Under the pieces are notes generated by a model that was not told the DNA's origin, ran no database searches, and worked only from the letters and a program-made list of their open reading frames with translations. A program made the translations under genes and the position numbers. From Rhizobiales bacterium 62-17 (GTDB taxonomy: Bacteria; Pseudomonadota; Alphaproteobacteria; Rhizobiales; Beijerinckiaceae): DNA of 64,000 nt. The stretch covers positions 485,705 to 549,704 of the forward strand of contig MKVW01000003.1 in assembly GCA_001898965.1 (NCBI GenBank). The letters are read 5' to 3'. Below, piece by piece: positions 1 through 11,300 of the stretch (positions within the stretch are counted from its first letter, which is position 1; every line of letters begins with the position of its first letter).

Positions 1-25
1 TTTCCGTTCCTCGCGGGTTGATTTG

Positions 26-3000
26 ATGACAAGCGCCGAAGTCGAGAAGCCGCTTCCCGCCGAACAGGCTTTTCCGCCATTCGCGCCGCCGATCGCGCCG
101 CGCAATGCCTTGCGAGAGGCGATCACCGCGCATACGCGCACCCCCGAGGCCGATTGTCTCGCGCCGCTTCTTCCGCGCGCCACTTTCGATGCCGGGACGC
201 GGGCGGCGATCGCCGAGCTGGCGCGCCGACTGGTCGTCGCGCTGCGTGGCAAGCCAAAGGCCTTCAGTGTCGGCGAATTGATCCAGGAATATTCGTTGTC
301 GAGCGAGGAGGGTGTCGCCCTGATGTGCTTGGCCGAAGCCTTGTTGCGCATCCCCGATGACGAAACGCGCGATGCGCTGATCCGCGATAAGATTTCGACC
401 GGCGACTGGCACGCCCATCTCGGCCACAATCGTTCGCTGTTCGTCAATGCGGCAACCTGGGGGCTTCTCGTCACCGGCAGGCTGACCGCCACCGTCAATG
501 CCACGGGTCTGTCGGCATCGCTGAGACGCTTGATTCATCGTCTCGGCGAGCCGGTCATCCGGGGCGGCGTCGATGTGGCGATGAAGATGATGGGCGAGCA
601 GTTCGTTATCGGCGAAACCATCGAGGCCGCGCTGCATCGGGCACGCCAGCAGGAAAGTGCAGGCTTTCAATATTCCTATGACATGCTGGGCGAAGCGGCC
701 CTGACGGCGGCCGATGCCGCACGCTATTTCAAGAGTTACGAGCAGGCCATCCACGCCATCGGCAAGGCTGCCGTCCACCGTGGCGTCTATGCCGGGCCGG
801 GTATTTCGATCAAGCTTTCGGCGCTGCATCCACGCTATCAACGTTCGCAGGCCGCGCGGATGATGCGGGAGCTGTTGCCGCGCGTGAAGGCGTTGGCGGT
901 GCTGGCGAAGAGTTATGACATCGGTCTCAATATCGATGCCGAGGAGGCCGATCGGCTGGAGCTGTCGCTCGACCTGCTTGAAAGGCTCGCGATCGATGCC
1001 GAGCTTGGAGGCTGGAACGGCCTGGGTTTCGTTGTGCAGGCCTATGGCAAGCGTTGCCCTTACGTCATCGACTTCGTCATCGATCTGGCGCGGCGCAGCC
1101 ATCGCCGCATCATGGTGCGTCTGGTCAAGGGCGCCTATTGGGACGCGGAGATCAAGCGCGCGCAGGTGGATGGGCTCGAAGACTTTCCGGTCTTTACCCG
1201 CAAGGCCCATACGGACATTTCCTATATCGCCTGCGCCCGTAAACTTTTGGATGCGGTCGATCTGGTCTTTCCGCAATTCGCCACCCACAATGCACAGACA
1301 TTGGCGACGATCTTTCATCTGGCGGGCCCAGATTTTCACATCGGCAAATATGAATTCCAGTGCCTGCACGGCATGGGCGAGCCGCTCTATTCGGAGATCG
1401 TCGGGCCGGACAAATTGAACCGCCCCTGCCGCATCTATGCGCCGGTGGGAACGCACGAGACCCTGCTGGCCTATCTCGTGCGCCGCTTGCTGGAGAATGG
1501 CGCCAATTCGTCTTTCGTCCATCAAATCTACGACGAGCATGTGGCAATCGAGGATTTGATCCGCGATCCGGTCGCCATCGTGCAAAACGAAGAAAGGCCA
1601 GGCGAGGGGCATCCGGCTATCGCGCTGCCGCCCGATCTCTATGGAAAGACGCGCCGCAATTCATACGGCCTCGATCTGGCGAACGAGGATGTCCTGGCAT
1701 CGCTTTCGGATGCCTTGCGAGTGAGCCGACAGACCCGTTGGGACGCTCGTCCTTTGCTGGTGCGGGATGTCGTCGCCGAGACGGCTCGGCCCATCCTCAA
1801 TCCTGGCAATCGGGCGGATCACGTGGGCTGGATCATTGATGCTCTGGAGGAAGACGCGCGGCTGGCGGTGAAATCCGCGGTTGAGAGTACATGGCCGTCG
1901 GTGCCCTTGGCGCAGCGGGCCTTATGTCTTCGGCGCGGCGCCGATCTCTTGGAAGAACGGCGCCTGGAGTTGGTACCGCTGATCATGCGCGAGGCGGGAA
2001 AATCGGCGGCCAATGCGGTGTCGGAAGTGCGCGAGGCGGTTGATTTCCTGCGCTATTACGCGGTGCAGGCTGAGGCGACCTTGCCGGCGCAGAGCCAGCC
2101 GCTCGGGCCGGTGGTCTGCATCAGTCCATGGAATTTCCCGCTTTCCATTTTTACCGGCCAGATCGCGGCGGCTCTCGTCGCTGGCAATCCGGTGCTGGCG
2201 AAGCCGGCCGAAGAAACGCCTTTGATCGCCGCGGCCTGTGTTGGGCTCTTGCATCAGGCGGGGGTGAGCCGGGACGGGCTGCAATTCGTTCCAGGCGATG
2301 GCGCTATCGGCGCGGCCCTCGTGGCGGCGCCACAGGTCGCCGGTGTCGTCTTCACCGGCTCGACCGAGGTCGCCAAGCTCATCCAGGCGCAGTTGGCCAG
2401 CCGGCTTTCGCCGGAAGGCCGCATCATTCCATTGATCGCCGAGACCGGCGGCCAAAATGCGATGATCGTCGATTCCTCGGCTCTACCGGAACAGGTCGTC
2501 GCCGATGTTCTGTCATCGGCTTTCGACAGCGCCGGACAGCGTTGCTCGGCGCTGCGCGTGCTCTGCTTGCAGAACGACGTGGCCGAGAAAACGGTGGACA
2601 TGCTGCATGGCGCTTTGCAGGAGCTCGATGTCGGCACGACCGAGCGGCTTGCCAGCGATGTCGGTCCCGTCATCACGGAGGATGCCGCGCAGACGATCGG
2701 CAACCACATCATTCGCATGGGCGCGCGTGGTCACGAGGTCCGTCAGGCTGGGCTTGATCCTTCGACCGAAAATGGAACCTATGTGTCGCCGACGGTCATC
2801 GAGATCGATGACATCGAGGAATTGCAGCGCGAGGTGTTCGGCCCGGTGCTGCATGTCATGCGCTATCATCGCGACGACCTCGATGCGCTGATCAAGCGGA
2901 TCAACGAGACGGGATATGGGCTGACGTTCGGCTTGCACACGCGCATCGATGACACGGTTTCCCATGTGTCGGAGCGTGTCGAGGCCGGCAATATTTACGT

Positions 3001-3715
3001 CAACCGCAACATCATTGGCGCGGTGGTTGGCGTGCAGCCCTTCGGCGGGCGAGGATTGTCGGGTACGGGGCCAAAGGCTGGCGGCCCTCTTTATCTGCAT
3101 CGTTTGGTTTCTCAAGCTGGCGCGCTACCGAAACCTGAAACGGCATTACCTAACGAGGTTTTGCATCAATTCGTCTCTTGGCTCGAACGCATGAGATTGA
3201 TCCGTGCCGCTCGGATCGTCGGAGATTTCGCGGACAGATCACCTTTGGGTTTCACGCAATCGTTGAAGGGGCCGGTCGGCGAAAGCAATCTTTACAGTTT
3301 GCGGTCGCGCGGCCGCGTTTTGATCGTTCCCCAGACTGAGATGGGTTTACTGTGTCAGATCGGTGCGGTGCTGGCGACGGGCAATGATGCGGTCATCGAT
3401 AGGCGGGAGGACCTGCAAGAGAAGCTTGCGAATTTGCCGGCGGCGGTTGCCCGCCGCTTGTCCTGGTCGAGCAAATGGCAGAACGACGGACCATTCGCGG
3501 CTGCCTTGATCGAGAGCGAAGCGGAAATGGTGCGCGCTATCCACACGAAGATCGCTGCTTTGTCTGGCCCGATCCCCATCGTTCAGGCGGCGACGTCGGA
3601 AGCGATTCAGGCAGGCCCGAATGCCTATTGCCTGCATTGGCTGGTCGAGGAGACGGCCACCTCGATCAACACGGCAGCCGCAGGCGGCAATGCCAGTTTG
3701 ATGGCGATGAGTTAG
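26..3715 (+). CDS. putA: Bifunctional proline dehydrogenase / L-glutamate-gamma-semialdehyde dehydrogenase
   Basis: Oxidises proline to glutamate in two steps: an FAD-dependent proline dehydrogenase feeds electrons to quinone, then an NAD-dependent aldehyde dehydrogenase acts on the semialdehyde. The dehydrogenase barrel fills roughly residues 180-480, with RLVKGAYWDAEIK near residue 365 and ATHNAQT. The aldehyde dehydrogenase domain has catalytic Glu806 in AETGGQ and Cys840 in AGQRCSAL. A C-terminal domain of about 200 residues follows, as in long bifunctional PutA proteins. There is no N-terminal ribbon-helix-helix DNA-binding segment, so this should be a pure enzyme and not an autorepressor. 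A TTG lies immediately before the chosen ATG. It converges on a tetR gene with a 5-base gap. Confidence 0.96.
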   Translation: MTSAEVEKPLPAEQAFPPFAPPIAPRNALREAITAHTRTPEADCLAPLLPRATFDAGTRAAIAELARRLVVALRGKPKAFSVGELIQEYSLSSEEGVALMCLAEALLRIPDDETRDALIRDKISTGDWHAHLGHNRSLFVNAATWGLLVTGRLTATVNATGLSASLRRLIHRLGEPVIRGGVDVAMKMMGEQFVIGETIEAALHRARQQESAGFQYSYDMLGEAALTAADAARYFKSYEQAIHAIGKAAVHRGVYAGPGISIKLSALHPRYQRSQAARMMRELLPRVKALAVLAKSYDIGLNIDAEEADRLELSLDLLERLAIDAELGGWNGLGFVVQAYGKRCPYVIDFVIDLARRSHRRIMVRLVKGAYWDAEIKRAQVDGLEDFPVFTRKAHTDISYIACARKLLDAVDLVFPQFATHNAQTLATIFHLAGPDFHIGKYEFQCLHGMGEPLYSEIVGPDKLNRPCRIYAPVGTHETLLAYLVRRLLENGANSSFVHQIYDEHVAIEDLIRDPVAIVQNEERPGEGHPAIALPPDLYGKTRRNSYGLDLANEDVLASLSDALRVSRQTRWDARPLLVRDVVAETARPILNPGNRADHVGWIIDALEEDARLAVKSAVESTWPSVPLAQRALCLRRGADLLEERRLELVPLIMREAGKSAANAVSEVREAVDFLRYYAVQAEATLPAQSQPLGPVVCISPWNFPLSIFTGQIAAALVAGNPVLAKPAEETPLIAAACVGLLHQAGVSRDGLQFVPGDGAIGAALVAAPQVAGVVFTGSTEVAKLIQAQLASRLSPEGRIIPLIAETGGQNAMIVDSSALPEQVVADVLSSAFDSAGQRCSALRVLCLQNDVAEKTVDMLHGALQELDVGTTERLASDVGPVITEDAAQTIGNHIIRMGARGHEVRQAGLDPSTENGTYVSPTVIEIDDIEELQREVFGPVLHVMRYHRDDLDALIKRINETGYGLTFGLHTRIDDTVSHVSERVEAGNIYVNRNIIGAVVGVQPFGGRGLSGTGPKAGGPLYLHRLVSQAGALPKPETALPNEVLHQFVSWLERMRLIRAARIVGDFADRSPLGFTQSLKGPVGESNLYSLRSRGRVLIVPQTEMGLLCQIGAVLATGNDAVIDRREDLQEKLANLPAAVARRLSWSSKWQNDGPFAAALIESEAEMVRAIHTKIAALSGPIPIVQAATSEAIQAGPNAYCLHWLVEETATSINTAAAGGNASLMAMS

Positions 3716-3720
3716 GTCGG

Positions 3721-4341
3721 TTACTTCGCCGGTTTGGACGGTTTCAATCCGATCGCCTGTCGGCAGAAGGCGAGCGTCGTCGCAATGAGGGTCTTGCGGC
3801 TCATCTTGGAATTGTTCGAAACGGTATCGTCAACCGCGCCGTGCAGCGCATAGAACAGCATGGTCGCGGTCAATCGCCCATCCTTCACCGCCCAGGCGCC
3901 CTTCCGGGCACCATCCTGCAGCAAAGTGGAAAGCTGCAGGATGATGGGATTGTCGTGCTGGATGCGATGATGAATCGGCACGGATTCATGAAAGACCAGA
4001 TCGTGCAGCGGCACTTGATCGAAATAGCCGCGCATGGCCGCTTCGATCCAGGCATCGAACCGCTGATCCCACTCTTCAGGCGCAAAAGGTTTAAGCGCAT
4101 CCTCGAGGCTTTGACGGAAATCCTCGATGAAGCGAGCCTGCAATGCCAGAAGCACATCGTCCTTGGTCTTGAAATGCAGGTAGAAGGTGCCTTTGGCAAC
4201 GTCGGCGACCTTGACGATCTCATCGACGCTGGCGGCCGAAAATCCCTTTTCGAGGAAGAGCGCCTGGGCGGCATCCATCAGCTCTTCGCGGCGTATTTCC
4301 GCGGGCTTCGTGCGCGGCCGTTTGGCGGTGATTTCGGTCAT
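3721..4341 (-). CDS. TetR/AcrR family transcriptional regulator
   Basis: A 206-residue repressor with an N-terminal TetR helix-turn-helix (about residues 15-60, containing GFSAASVDEIVKVADVAKG) and a helical ligand-binding C-terminal half. It is the last gene after two ABC half-transporter genes on the same strand and most likely controls that exporter in response to an exported compound. The 94-base gap upstream holds a large inverted repeat that starts two bases before its start codon, so there is no separate Shine-Dalgarno sequence. Translation may be leaderless or controlled. The ligand cannot be predicted from the sequence. Confidence 0.9.
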   Translation of the reverse strand: MTEITAKRPRTKPAEIRREELMDAAQALFLEKGFSAASVDEIVKVADVAKGTFYLHFKTKDDVLLALQARFIEDFRQSLEDALKPFAPEEWDQRFDAWIEAAMRGYFDQVPLHDLVFHESVPIHHRIQHDNPIILQLSTLLQDGARKGAWAVKDGRLTATMLFYALHGAVDDTVSNNSKMSRKTLIATTLAFCRQAIGLKPSKPAK

Positions 4342-4343
4342 CG

Positions 4344-4402
4344 TTCAGGCTGATCCGCATTGCGTTTGCGACGGATTCAAAACTAACGCAGATCAGCCTG
4401 AA
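4344..4402. promoter_or_regulatory. Inverted repeat upstream of the tetR gene
   Basis: Two perfect 12-base arms, TTCAGGCTGATC and GATCAGCCTGAA, are separated by 35 bases. Inside them TGCGTT and AACGCA form a second, inner pair, so the whole can be drawn as one interrupted palindrome. It occupies the space where the tetR promoter and ribosome binding site should lie. It may be an operator pair, a terminator-like hairpin after the ABC genes, or both. It does not share the core of the palindrome in front of the ABC operon. Confidence 0.55.
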
Positions 4403-4435
4403 TTGAAAGGTTTAAACGATATCCTGCGATCACCA

Positions 4436-6198
<1,763 letters not shown>

Positions 6199-6202
<4 letters not shown>

Positions 6203-7917
6203 GCTGCTTCTCCTTGCGCGGCCATCAGGCGGGAATAGATCTGGCCGTTCTGTTCGAGGCTTTGATGATTGCCTTCCTCGACGATGCGGCCGTTTTCGAG
6301 CACCAGAATGCGATCGGCCTTGCGAATGGTGGACAGGCGATGGGCGATCACCAAAGTGGTGCGCCGCCCGACCAGCGCATCGAGCGCATCCTGGATGGCG
6401 CTTTCGCTGCGCGGATCGACGTTGGACGTCGCTTCATCGAGAATCAGGATCGGCGCGTTCTTCAGAAGGGCGCGGGCGATGGAAAGCCGCTGGCGCTGGC
6501 CACCGGAGAGGTGGGCACCGCGCTCGCCGATTTCCGTCGCATAGCCTTGTGGTAGGTTGAAGATGAACTCGTCGATATGGGCGGCGATCGCGGCGGCGTG
6601 GATTTCATCCTTCGTCGCGTCCGGCTTGGCGATGCGCAGATTGTCCTCGATCGTGCCGTGGAACAGATAGGTGTCCTGCGAGACGACGCTGACCAGCGAA
6701 CGCAGGTTTTCGAGCGAGAGATCGCGGATGTTAGTGCCACCGATGCGGATATGGCCGGAGGTCGGATCGAAGAAGCGCAACAGCAGGGAGATCACCGTCG
6801 ATTTGCCCGCGCCCGAGGGGCCGACCAGAGCGACGAATTCTTTCTCCCTGATGGCGAAGGAGACCGACGACAAAGCCTTGGCGTCGTTCGCCGCGTAAGC
6901 GAAGCTCACATCGTCGAAGGCGATGTCATGCGCTATGGGTTTGGTCGCGCTCGTTGCCGGTTCCAGGATGTTGGGCTGCAAGGCGAGGAAGTCCGACACG
7001 GAGGCGGCCGCGCCGCTGGCCGCCCAGGCGGTGTGAAACTCCTTTTCCAGCCGGTCGAGCGGGCGGAAGGCTTCGCGCATGAGGAATAAGGTCGTGAACA
7101 AAGCGACAGGCGCGAGCATGCCCGCGGCGGTGCGCCAACTGTTGAAGGACAAGACCAGGGCCATGCCGATCAAGGTGATGAAGCCGGTCAGGCCTGTCCG
7201 CATCAAGGTGACGGCCAGAGTGTTCATGGCTTCCTCGCGCAGATTGCCGGCGCGCAGCGCCAATTCCTTGCGTCGCGCGGCGGTGGCGTCGAACGCCTTG
7301 AGGGTGACGATGCCTTGCAGGCTGTCGAGCAGATAGGCACCGAACGCGCCCATGGCCGCAAAGACGCCTGAGCTTTTAGGCATGCGCCAGCGCAGCCACA
7401 GCCGATCCGCAATCGGGAAGGCGACGACGAAGACGCCGAGCAACAAGGCGGAGGGCCAATCGATCCAGGCAAGGACGGCCAGCACGCCGGCGCAGCCGAG
7501 GATGGCGATGAAGATCGCCGGCATATAGCGACTGTAATAGCTTTCCAGGGCTTCGACGCCGGCCACGAGCACGGCCTGCAGATCGCCGGTCTGCTGGCGC
7601 AAGGTGACGCCAGGGCCAAGAGCCGAAAGATGCGCGAGCAGGCGGGCGCGCAAATGTTCCTTGGTTTGTTGCGCCGTGGTCTGAGCCGCCATTTCGGCGC
7701 ACCACAGCAGGAAGCCGCGCAGGAGGACGATGCCGGCAAAGGCGATGATCCAGCGTGTCACGTCGGCCATCGCGGCGCCGGCGAAGAGGGCGGCCAGCGC
7801 CTGCGCCAGGAAGAGGCCTTGCAGCACATAGCAAGCGGTGATCAGCAGGCCGATGGCGGTGCTGATGGCGACGCGGGTTTTGAGCGGTCCGGCCAGCGCC
7901 AACAATTGTCCATTCAT
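6199..7917 (-). CDS. ABC exporter half-transporter, CydD-like (permease fused to ATPase)
   Basis: First gene of the exporter operon and partner of the CydC-like half. It has a six-helix membrane domain and an ATPase with LVGPSGAGKST, LSGGQRQR and ILILDEATSNVD; both nucleotide sites of the predicted heterodimer look intact. The open frame extends 19 codons further upstream, but I chose the ATG that begins MNGQLLALAG because AAAGGAG lies 6 bases before it, and because the upstream extension would run through a promoter with an operator-like palindrome. With this start the protein has 572 residues. Confidence 0.85.
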
Positions 7918-7945
7918 CGCAGACTCCTTTGGGTCTCGTTGGTCC

Positions 7946-7974
7946 AAATATGACTGACTATCAGTCATAGTCAA
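7946..7974 (-). promoter_or_regulatory. Promoter and TetR-type operator of the ABC exporter operon
   Basis: On the minus strand a TTGACT hexamer (7974-7969) is followed after 17 bases by an AT-rich ATATTT (7951-7946). A 21-base palindrome with 9-base arms, TATGACTGA-CTA-TCAGTCATA (7949-7969), fills the spacer between them. A TGACTGA/TCAGTCA core between -35 and -10 is a common arrangement for TetR-family repression. The downstream tetR product is the obvious candidate ligand of this site. The divergent ArsR regulator is the alternative. Confidence 0.65.
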
Positions 7975-8088
7975 TCCATCTCCGTATACTTAGGGATTGA
8001 CCTTAGTATTTTTCCACGCTACCTGACCACCCTGAGAGGAGGCGCCGTCGCGATCGGGCGCGGATCAATCGAAGGGGAATTGCAGGTG

Positions 8089-8445
8089 ATGATGCAGGGC
8101 ATGTCCGCTGAGCCGGCGCTGATCGACGGCATCTTTCGCGCTTTGGCCGATCCGACCCGACGCGATGTCGTCGAGCGGTTGAGCGCCAAACCTTCATCGG
8201 TCAGCGAACTGGCGGCTTCCTACGATATGGCGCTGCCGTCCTTCGTCGAACATTTGAAAATGCTCGAAGGGGCGGGGCTCGTACGCTCCGCCAAGGTCGG
8301 CCGGGTGCGCACTTATGCGCTCGTGCCCGAACAATTCGACATTCCGCGAGATTGGCTCAGCCGCCAACGCTCCATGTGGGAGGGCCGGCTCAATCGCCTC
8401 GACGCTTATCTCTTGTCACTCAAAAAGAAGGAGAAGCCTGAATGA
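8089..8445 (+). CDS. ArsR family transcriptional regulator
   Basis: A winged-helix regulator of 118 residues: [15 protein letters not shown] begins the ArsR fold and [22 protein letters not shown] is the recognition region. The metal-binding cysteines of metalloregulatory ArsR/SmtB proteins are absent, so it should sense something other than a metal or act through its partner. It overlaps the next gene by four bases (ATGA), the usual ArsR-SRPBCC pair layout. TTG, GTG and three ATG codons cluster at the 5' end. I chose the first ATG because GAAGGGGAA lies about 10 bases before it, but an ATG four codons further is possible. Confidence 0.85.
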   Translation: MMQGMSAEPALIDGIFRALADPTRRDVVERLSAKPSSVSELAASYDMALPSFVEHLKMLEGAGLVRSAKVGRVRTYALVPEQFDIPRDWLSRQRSMWEGRLNRLDAYLLSLKKKEKPE

Positions 8446-8924
8446 TGCTGCCTTTGGGAAAGCCTGATCCGATGTTGGATCTCGTGTTGGAACGGGAAAT
8501 CGATGTGCCCGTCGAATGGGTCTGGCAAGCCTGGACCGATCCGGAAAGCATCAAGCATTGGTTTGTTCCAAAACCCTGGACGGTCACGGAATGTGAAGTC
8601 GATCTGCGTGTCGGCGGGGGCTTTCGTTCGGTGATGCGTTCGCCCGAGGGGCAGGAATTTCCGAACCTCGGCTGCTATCTGGAGATCGTGCCGATGAAGC
8701 GGCTGATTTTCACCGATACGCTGCTGCCTGGTTTCCGTCCCGCGCCAAAACCCTTCTTCACCGCCGGCCTGTTCCTCGAACCGAACGGCAAGGGCACGCG
8801 TTACACGGCGATTGCCGTTCACGGCGACGCCGCCAGCCGCAAGACCCATGAGGACATGGGCTTTTATGACGGCTGGTCGACCGTGGTCGATCAGATGGTG
8901 GCGCATATCAAGGCGACACACTGA
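8442..8924 (+). CDS. SRPBCC (AHSA1-like) domain protein
   Basis: A single START/Bet v1-type domain of 160 residues, with the family signature [15 protein letters not shown] near the N terminus and [13 protein letters not shown] in the middle. Proteins of this group bind hydrophobic ligands in a deep pocket. Next to ArsR-type genes they are usually co-transcribed and their role is poorly known. It is translationally coupled to the ArsR gene and is followed by a strong hairpin, so the two appear to form a closed two-gene unit. Confidence 0.85.
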   Translation: MMLPLGKPDPMLDLVLEREIDVPVEWVWQAWTDPESIKHWFVPKPWTVTECEVDLRVGGGFRSVMRSPEGQEFPNLGCYLEIVPMKRLIFTDTLLPGFRPAPKPFFTAGLFLEPNGKGTRYTAIAVHGDAASRKTHEDMGFYDGWSTVVDQMVAHIKATH

Positions 8925-8931
8925 TCTCTTC

Positions 8932-8969
8932 CGGCCGCGGGTATCAGGAGACCTCCTGGCCCGCGGCCG
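8932..8969 (+). terminator. Strong GC-rich hairpin after the ArsR/SRPBCC unit
   Basis: CGGCCGCGGG pairs with CCCGCGGCCG, and inside it CAGGAG pairs with CTCCTG, giving about 15 pairs with a tiny loop. No T-run follows, so it is a terminator-like or RNA-stabilising hairpin rather than a textbook intrinsic terminator. Confidence 0.55.
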
Positions 8970-9062
8970 ATGATGGTTGCGAATAATTTCTCGCCCCATG
9001 TCGGAATGGCCTAGGTTGGCGCGTCCTTGGTTTAGTCTCTTGGAACCTGAGGATAGCCGGAT

Positions 9063-10253
9063 ATGAGCTCTTATCGTTGGGTGATCGTTGGCGCAGGCGC
9101 GTTGATGACCTGTGTCGCGCTTGGCGCGATGTTTTCGCTGGCCATTTTTCTCGAACCGGTTGCAACCGACACCCATTGGTCGCGCGCCGGCATCTCCAGT
9201 GCCATGACGTTGAATTTCCTGGTCATGGGCTTTGGCGGCTTTGCGTGGGGCGCGATGACCGATCGGTTCGGTCCGCGTCTCGTCGTCTTGAGCGGCGCGG
9301 TGCTGCTCGGCCTGGCGCTGGTTCTGGCGAGCCGGGCGGAAACGCTGACCACGTTCCAGTTGATCTACGGCATTCTGGTCGGCGCCGCCGCCAGTGCCTT
9401 CTTCGCGCCGATGATCGCCACTACCACCGGCTGGTTCGAGACCAATCGCAGCCTGGCGGTTTCGCTGGTCTCAGCCGGCATGGGCGTGGCGCCGATGACG
9501 ATCTCGCCCTTCGCGCGTTGGCTCATCTCGGCTTACGACTGGCGCACGGCGATGTTCGTTATCGGCGTGTTGGCTTGGGTGCTTCTGATCCCGGCTGCTG
9601 CTCTGGTGCGCCGGCCGCCGCCTGCTGCCGCTCCGGGTGGATCGCAAGCGGTTAGCAATGGCATGTCGGTGAAAGACGCCTTGCGTTCGCAACAATTCTG
9701 GATCTTGGGGCTGACGTTCTTTGCCTGCTGCGCTGCTCATGCCGGGCCGATCTTCCACATGGTCAGTTATGCGACGCTCTGCGGCATCGCGCCGATGGCG
9801 GCTGTCAGTATTTACAGCGTTGAAGGCTTGGCGGGTCTGTTTGGACGCGTCCTGTTCGGCGTGCTCGCCGATCGGGTTGGTGTCAAACGCGTGCTGTTGA
9901 CCGGGCTTGCGCTTCAGGCCGTAGCCATCGCCGCCTATCTGTTCGTCAGCCGGCTTGGGGAATTCTATCTGCTCGCCGCCGTTTTCGGCACGATCTACGG
10001 CGGGGTGATGCCGCTCTATGCGGTGCTGGCGCGGGAATATTTCGGCCAGCAGATCATCGGCACGGTGTTTGGCGCGGCCACCCTGTTGTCGAGCATCGGC
10101 ATGGCGTTTGGTCCCGTGGCCGGCGGTCTCATCTTCGATGCATACGCCAGCTATATGTGGCTCTACATCGGCTCGGCTCTCGTCGGTCTGGGAGCCGTTG
10201 GCATTGGCCTGGCCTTTCCGCCGATCGTGCGGCGGCAGTTGCAGCCGGCGTGA
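9063..10253 (+). CDS. MFS transporter
   Basis: A 396-residue carrier with about 12 predicted membrane helices and the MFS loop 2-3 motif GAMTDRFGPRLV near residue 62, repeated less strongly after helix 8 as GVLADRVGVKRV. The split between halves is near residue 195, in a short Pro/Ala-rich loop. The overall look (FLEPVATDTHWSRAGIS) resembles the oxalate/formate-antiporter and monocarboxylate branch of MFS. No enzyme gene is attached, so the substrate is not inferable. Upstream lies a plausible GAGG ribosome site. Confidence 0.85.
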   Translation: MSSYRWVIVGAGALMTCVALGAMFSLAIFLEPVATDTHWSRAGISSAMTLNFLVMGFGGFAWGAMTDRFGPRLVVLSGAVLLGLALVLASRAETLTTFQLIYGILVGAAASAFFAPMIATTTGWFETNRSLAVSLVSAGMGVAPMTISPFARWLISAYDWRTAMFVIGVLAWVLLIPAAALVRRPPPAAAPGGSQAVSNGMSVKDALRSQQFWILGLTFFACCAAHAGPIFHMVSYATLCGIAPMAAVSIYSVEGLAGLFGRVLFGVLADRVGVKRVLLTGLALQAVAIAAYLFVSRLGEFYLLAAVFGTIYGGVMPLYAVLAREYFGQQIIGTVFGAATLLSSIGMAFGPVAGGLIFDAYASYMWLYIGSALVGLGAVGIGLAFPPIVRRQLQPA

Positions 10254-10259
10254 CACGTT

Positions 10260-10300
10260 CGGTGTCATCCCGGCGCCGTGCGCGATCCGGGATGACACCG
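10260..10300. terminator. Bidirectional hairpin between convergent genes
   Basis: Perfect 14-base arms CGGTGTCATCCCGG and CCGGGATGACACCG are separated by 13 bases, placed between the convergent MFS and esterase genes. The GTCATCCCGG half is typical of dispersed palindromic repeats in Rhizobiales genomes, so it may be a repeat copy that doubles as a terminator. Confidence 0.65.
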
Positions 10301-10304
10301 AGCC

Positions 10305-11225
10305 TCAGAAGTTAATCTCGGCGAGGAACCGCACGATCTTCGGTCCGGCGAAGCCGCCGAAACTGGTGTCGTCGACGGGATCGGTGACGAAGAAATGGCC
10401 GGCGCCGGGCACGACCACGGTGCGGACGTAGAAACCCGCTTGTTTCAACGCCAAAAGAAAAGCCGTCGATTGAGTTGCGGGATCGACGATATCGTCGTCA
10501 GTGCCGTGGATCAGCAGGAAGCGGATGCCGTTCTTGTCGACCGTGGCATAGTTGATCGGCGAGGAGTCGAAGAAGACTTTTCGGTTGGCATAGGGCGCGG
10601 CGCCGAGAAATTTCTCGGCGATGTTGTCGCGTGGGCGGGTGACGAGATCGTGCTGCCACTGCGCCTGCATGTCATAGACGCCGTAAAAACCCACGACCGC
10701 CTTGACCTTGCTGGAGACGGAGGCGTTGGGATCGGAGCGATACTCGCTCGAATAGAGCGGTTCCTCGCCGGCCAGCGCGACAAGAGCGGAAAGATGGCCG
10801 CCGGCGCTATCGCCGATCAAGCCGATGCGATCAGGATCGATGCCGAGGCTTGCCGCATTGGCGCGGACATATTGAATGGCGGCCTTGGTGTCGTAGATCG
10901 CGCCGGGATAGCTCCGCACCTGCGGCTTGTTGAGCCGGTATTCGATGGCAAAGACCGCATAACCGTTCTTTGCCAGATAAGGGCCAAGATTCTGATAGAT
11001 CTTGCGGTCGCCGACCTGCCAGCCGCCGCCATGAACGGCGACCAGGATCGGCGCTTTCTGAACGCCTTGCGGCATATAGAGATCGCCGATGAGTTTCACC
11101 TGATCATGTTCGGCGAAGGTGATGTCGTTGCGGGTGGTGACAGTCGATTGCGCTTGTGCTGCAACGGTGTAAGCGGAAGCGACGATGGCAACAGCCAGGG
11201 GCAAAATGCGCCACGATCTGAACAT
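10305..11225 (-). CDS. Secreted alpha/beta-hydrolase (carboxylesterase, BD-FAE type)
   Basis: An exported esterase of 306 residues. A signal peptide of about 25 residues ends at AAQAQS. The oxyanion-hole motif AVHGGGWQVGD, the nucleophile elbow GDSAGGHLSA (Ser in GDSAG), an acid in GTDDDIVD and His in PGAGHFF make a full catalytic triad of the hormone-sensitive-lipase-like group. Likely substrates are short-chain or feruloyl-type esters in the periplasm or outside the cell. It is transcribed divergently from the next gene, with an operator-like palindrome between them. Confidence 0.88.
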   Translation of the reverse strand: MFRSWRILPLAVAIVASAYTVAAQAQSTVTTRNDITFAEHDQVKLIGDLYMPQGVQKAPILVAVHGGGWQVGDRKIYQNLGPYLAKNGYAVFAIEYRLNKPQVRSYPGAIYDTKAAIQYVRANAASLGIDPDRIGLIGDSAGGHLSALVALAGEEPLYSSEYRSDPNASVSSKVKAVVGFYGVYDMQAQWQHDLVTRPRDNIAEKFLGAAPYANRKVFFDSSPINYATVDKNGIRFLLIHGTDDDIVDPATQSTAFLLALKQAGFYVRTVVVPGAGHFFVTDPVDDTSFGGFAGPKIVRFLAEINF

Positions 11226-11300
11226 GAAAGCCTCCCTGAGATGTCAAGCCAAGCGATTATTGATCGCCAGTGGACTTGACTCTTTTATCTTAAGGTCAAT

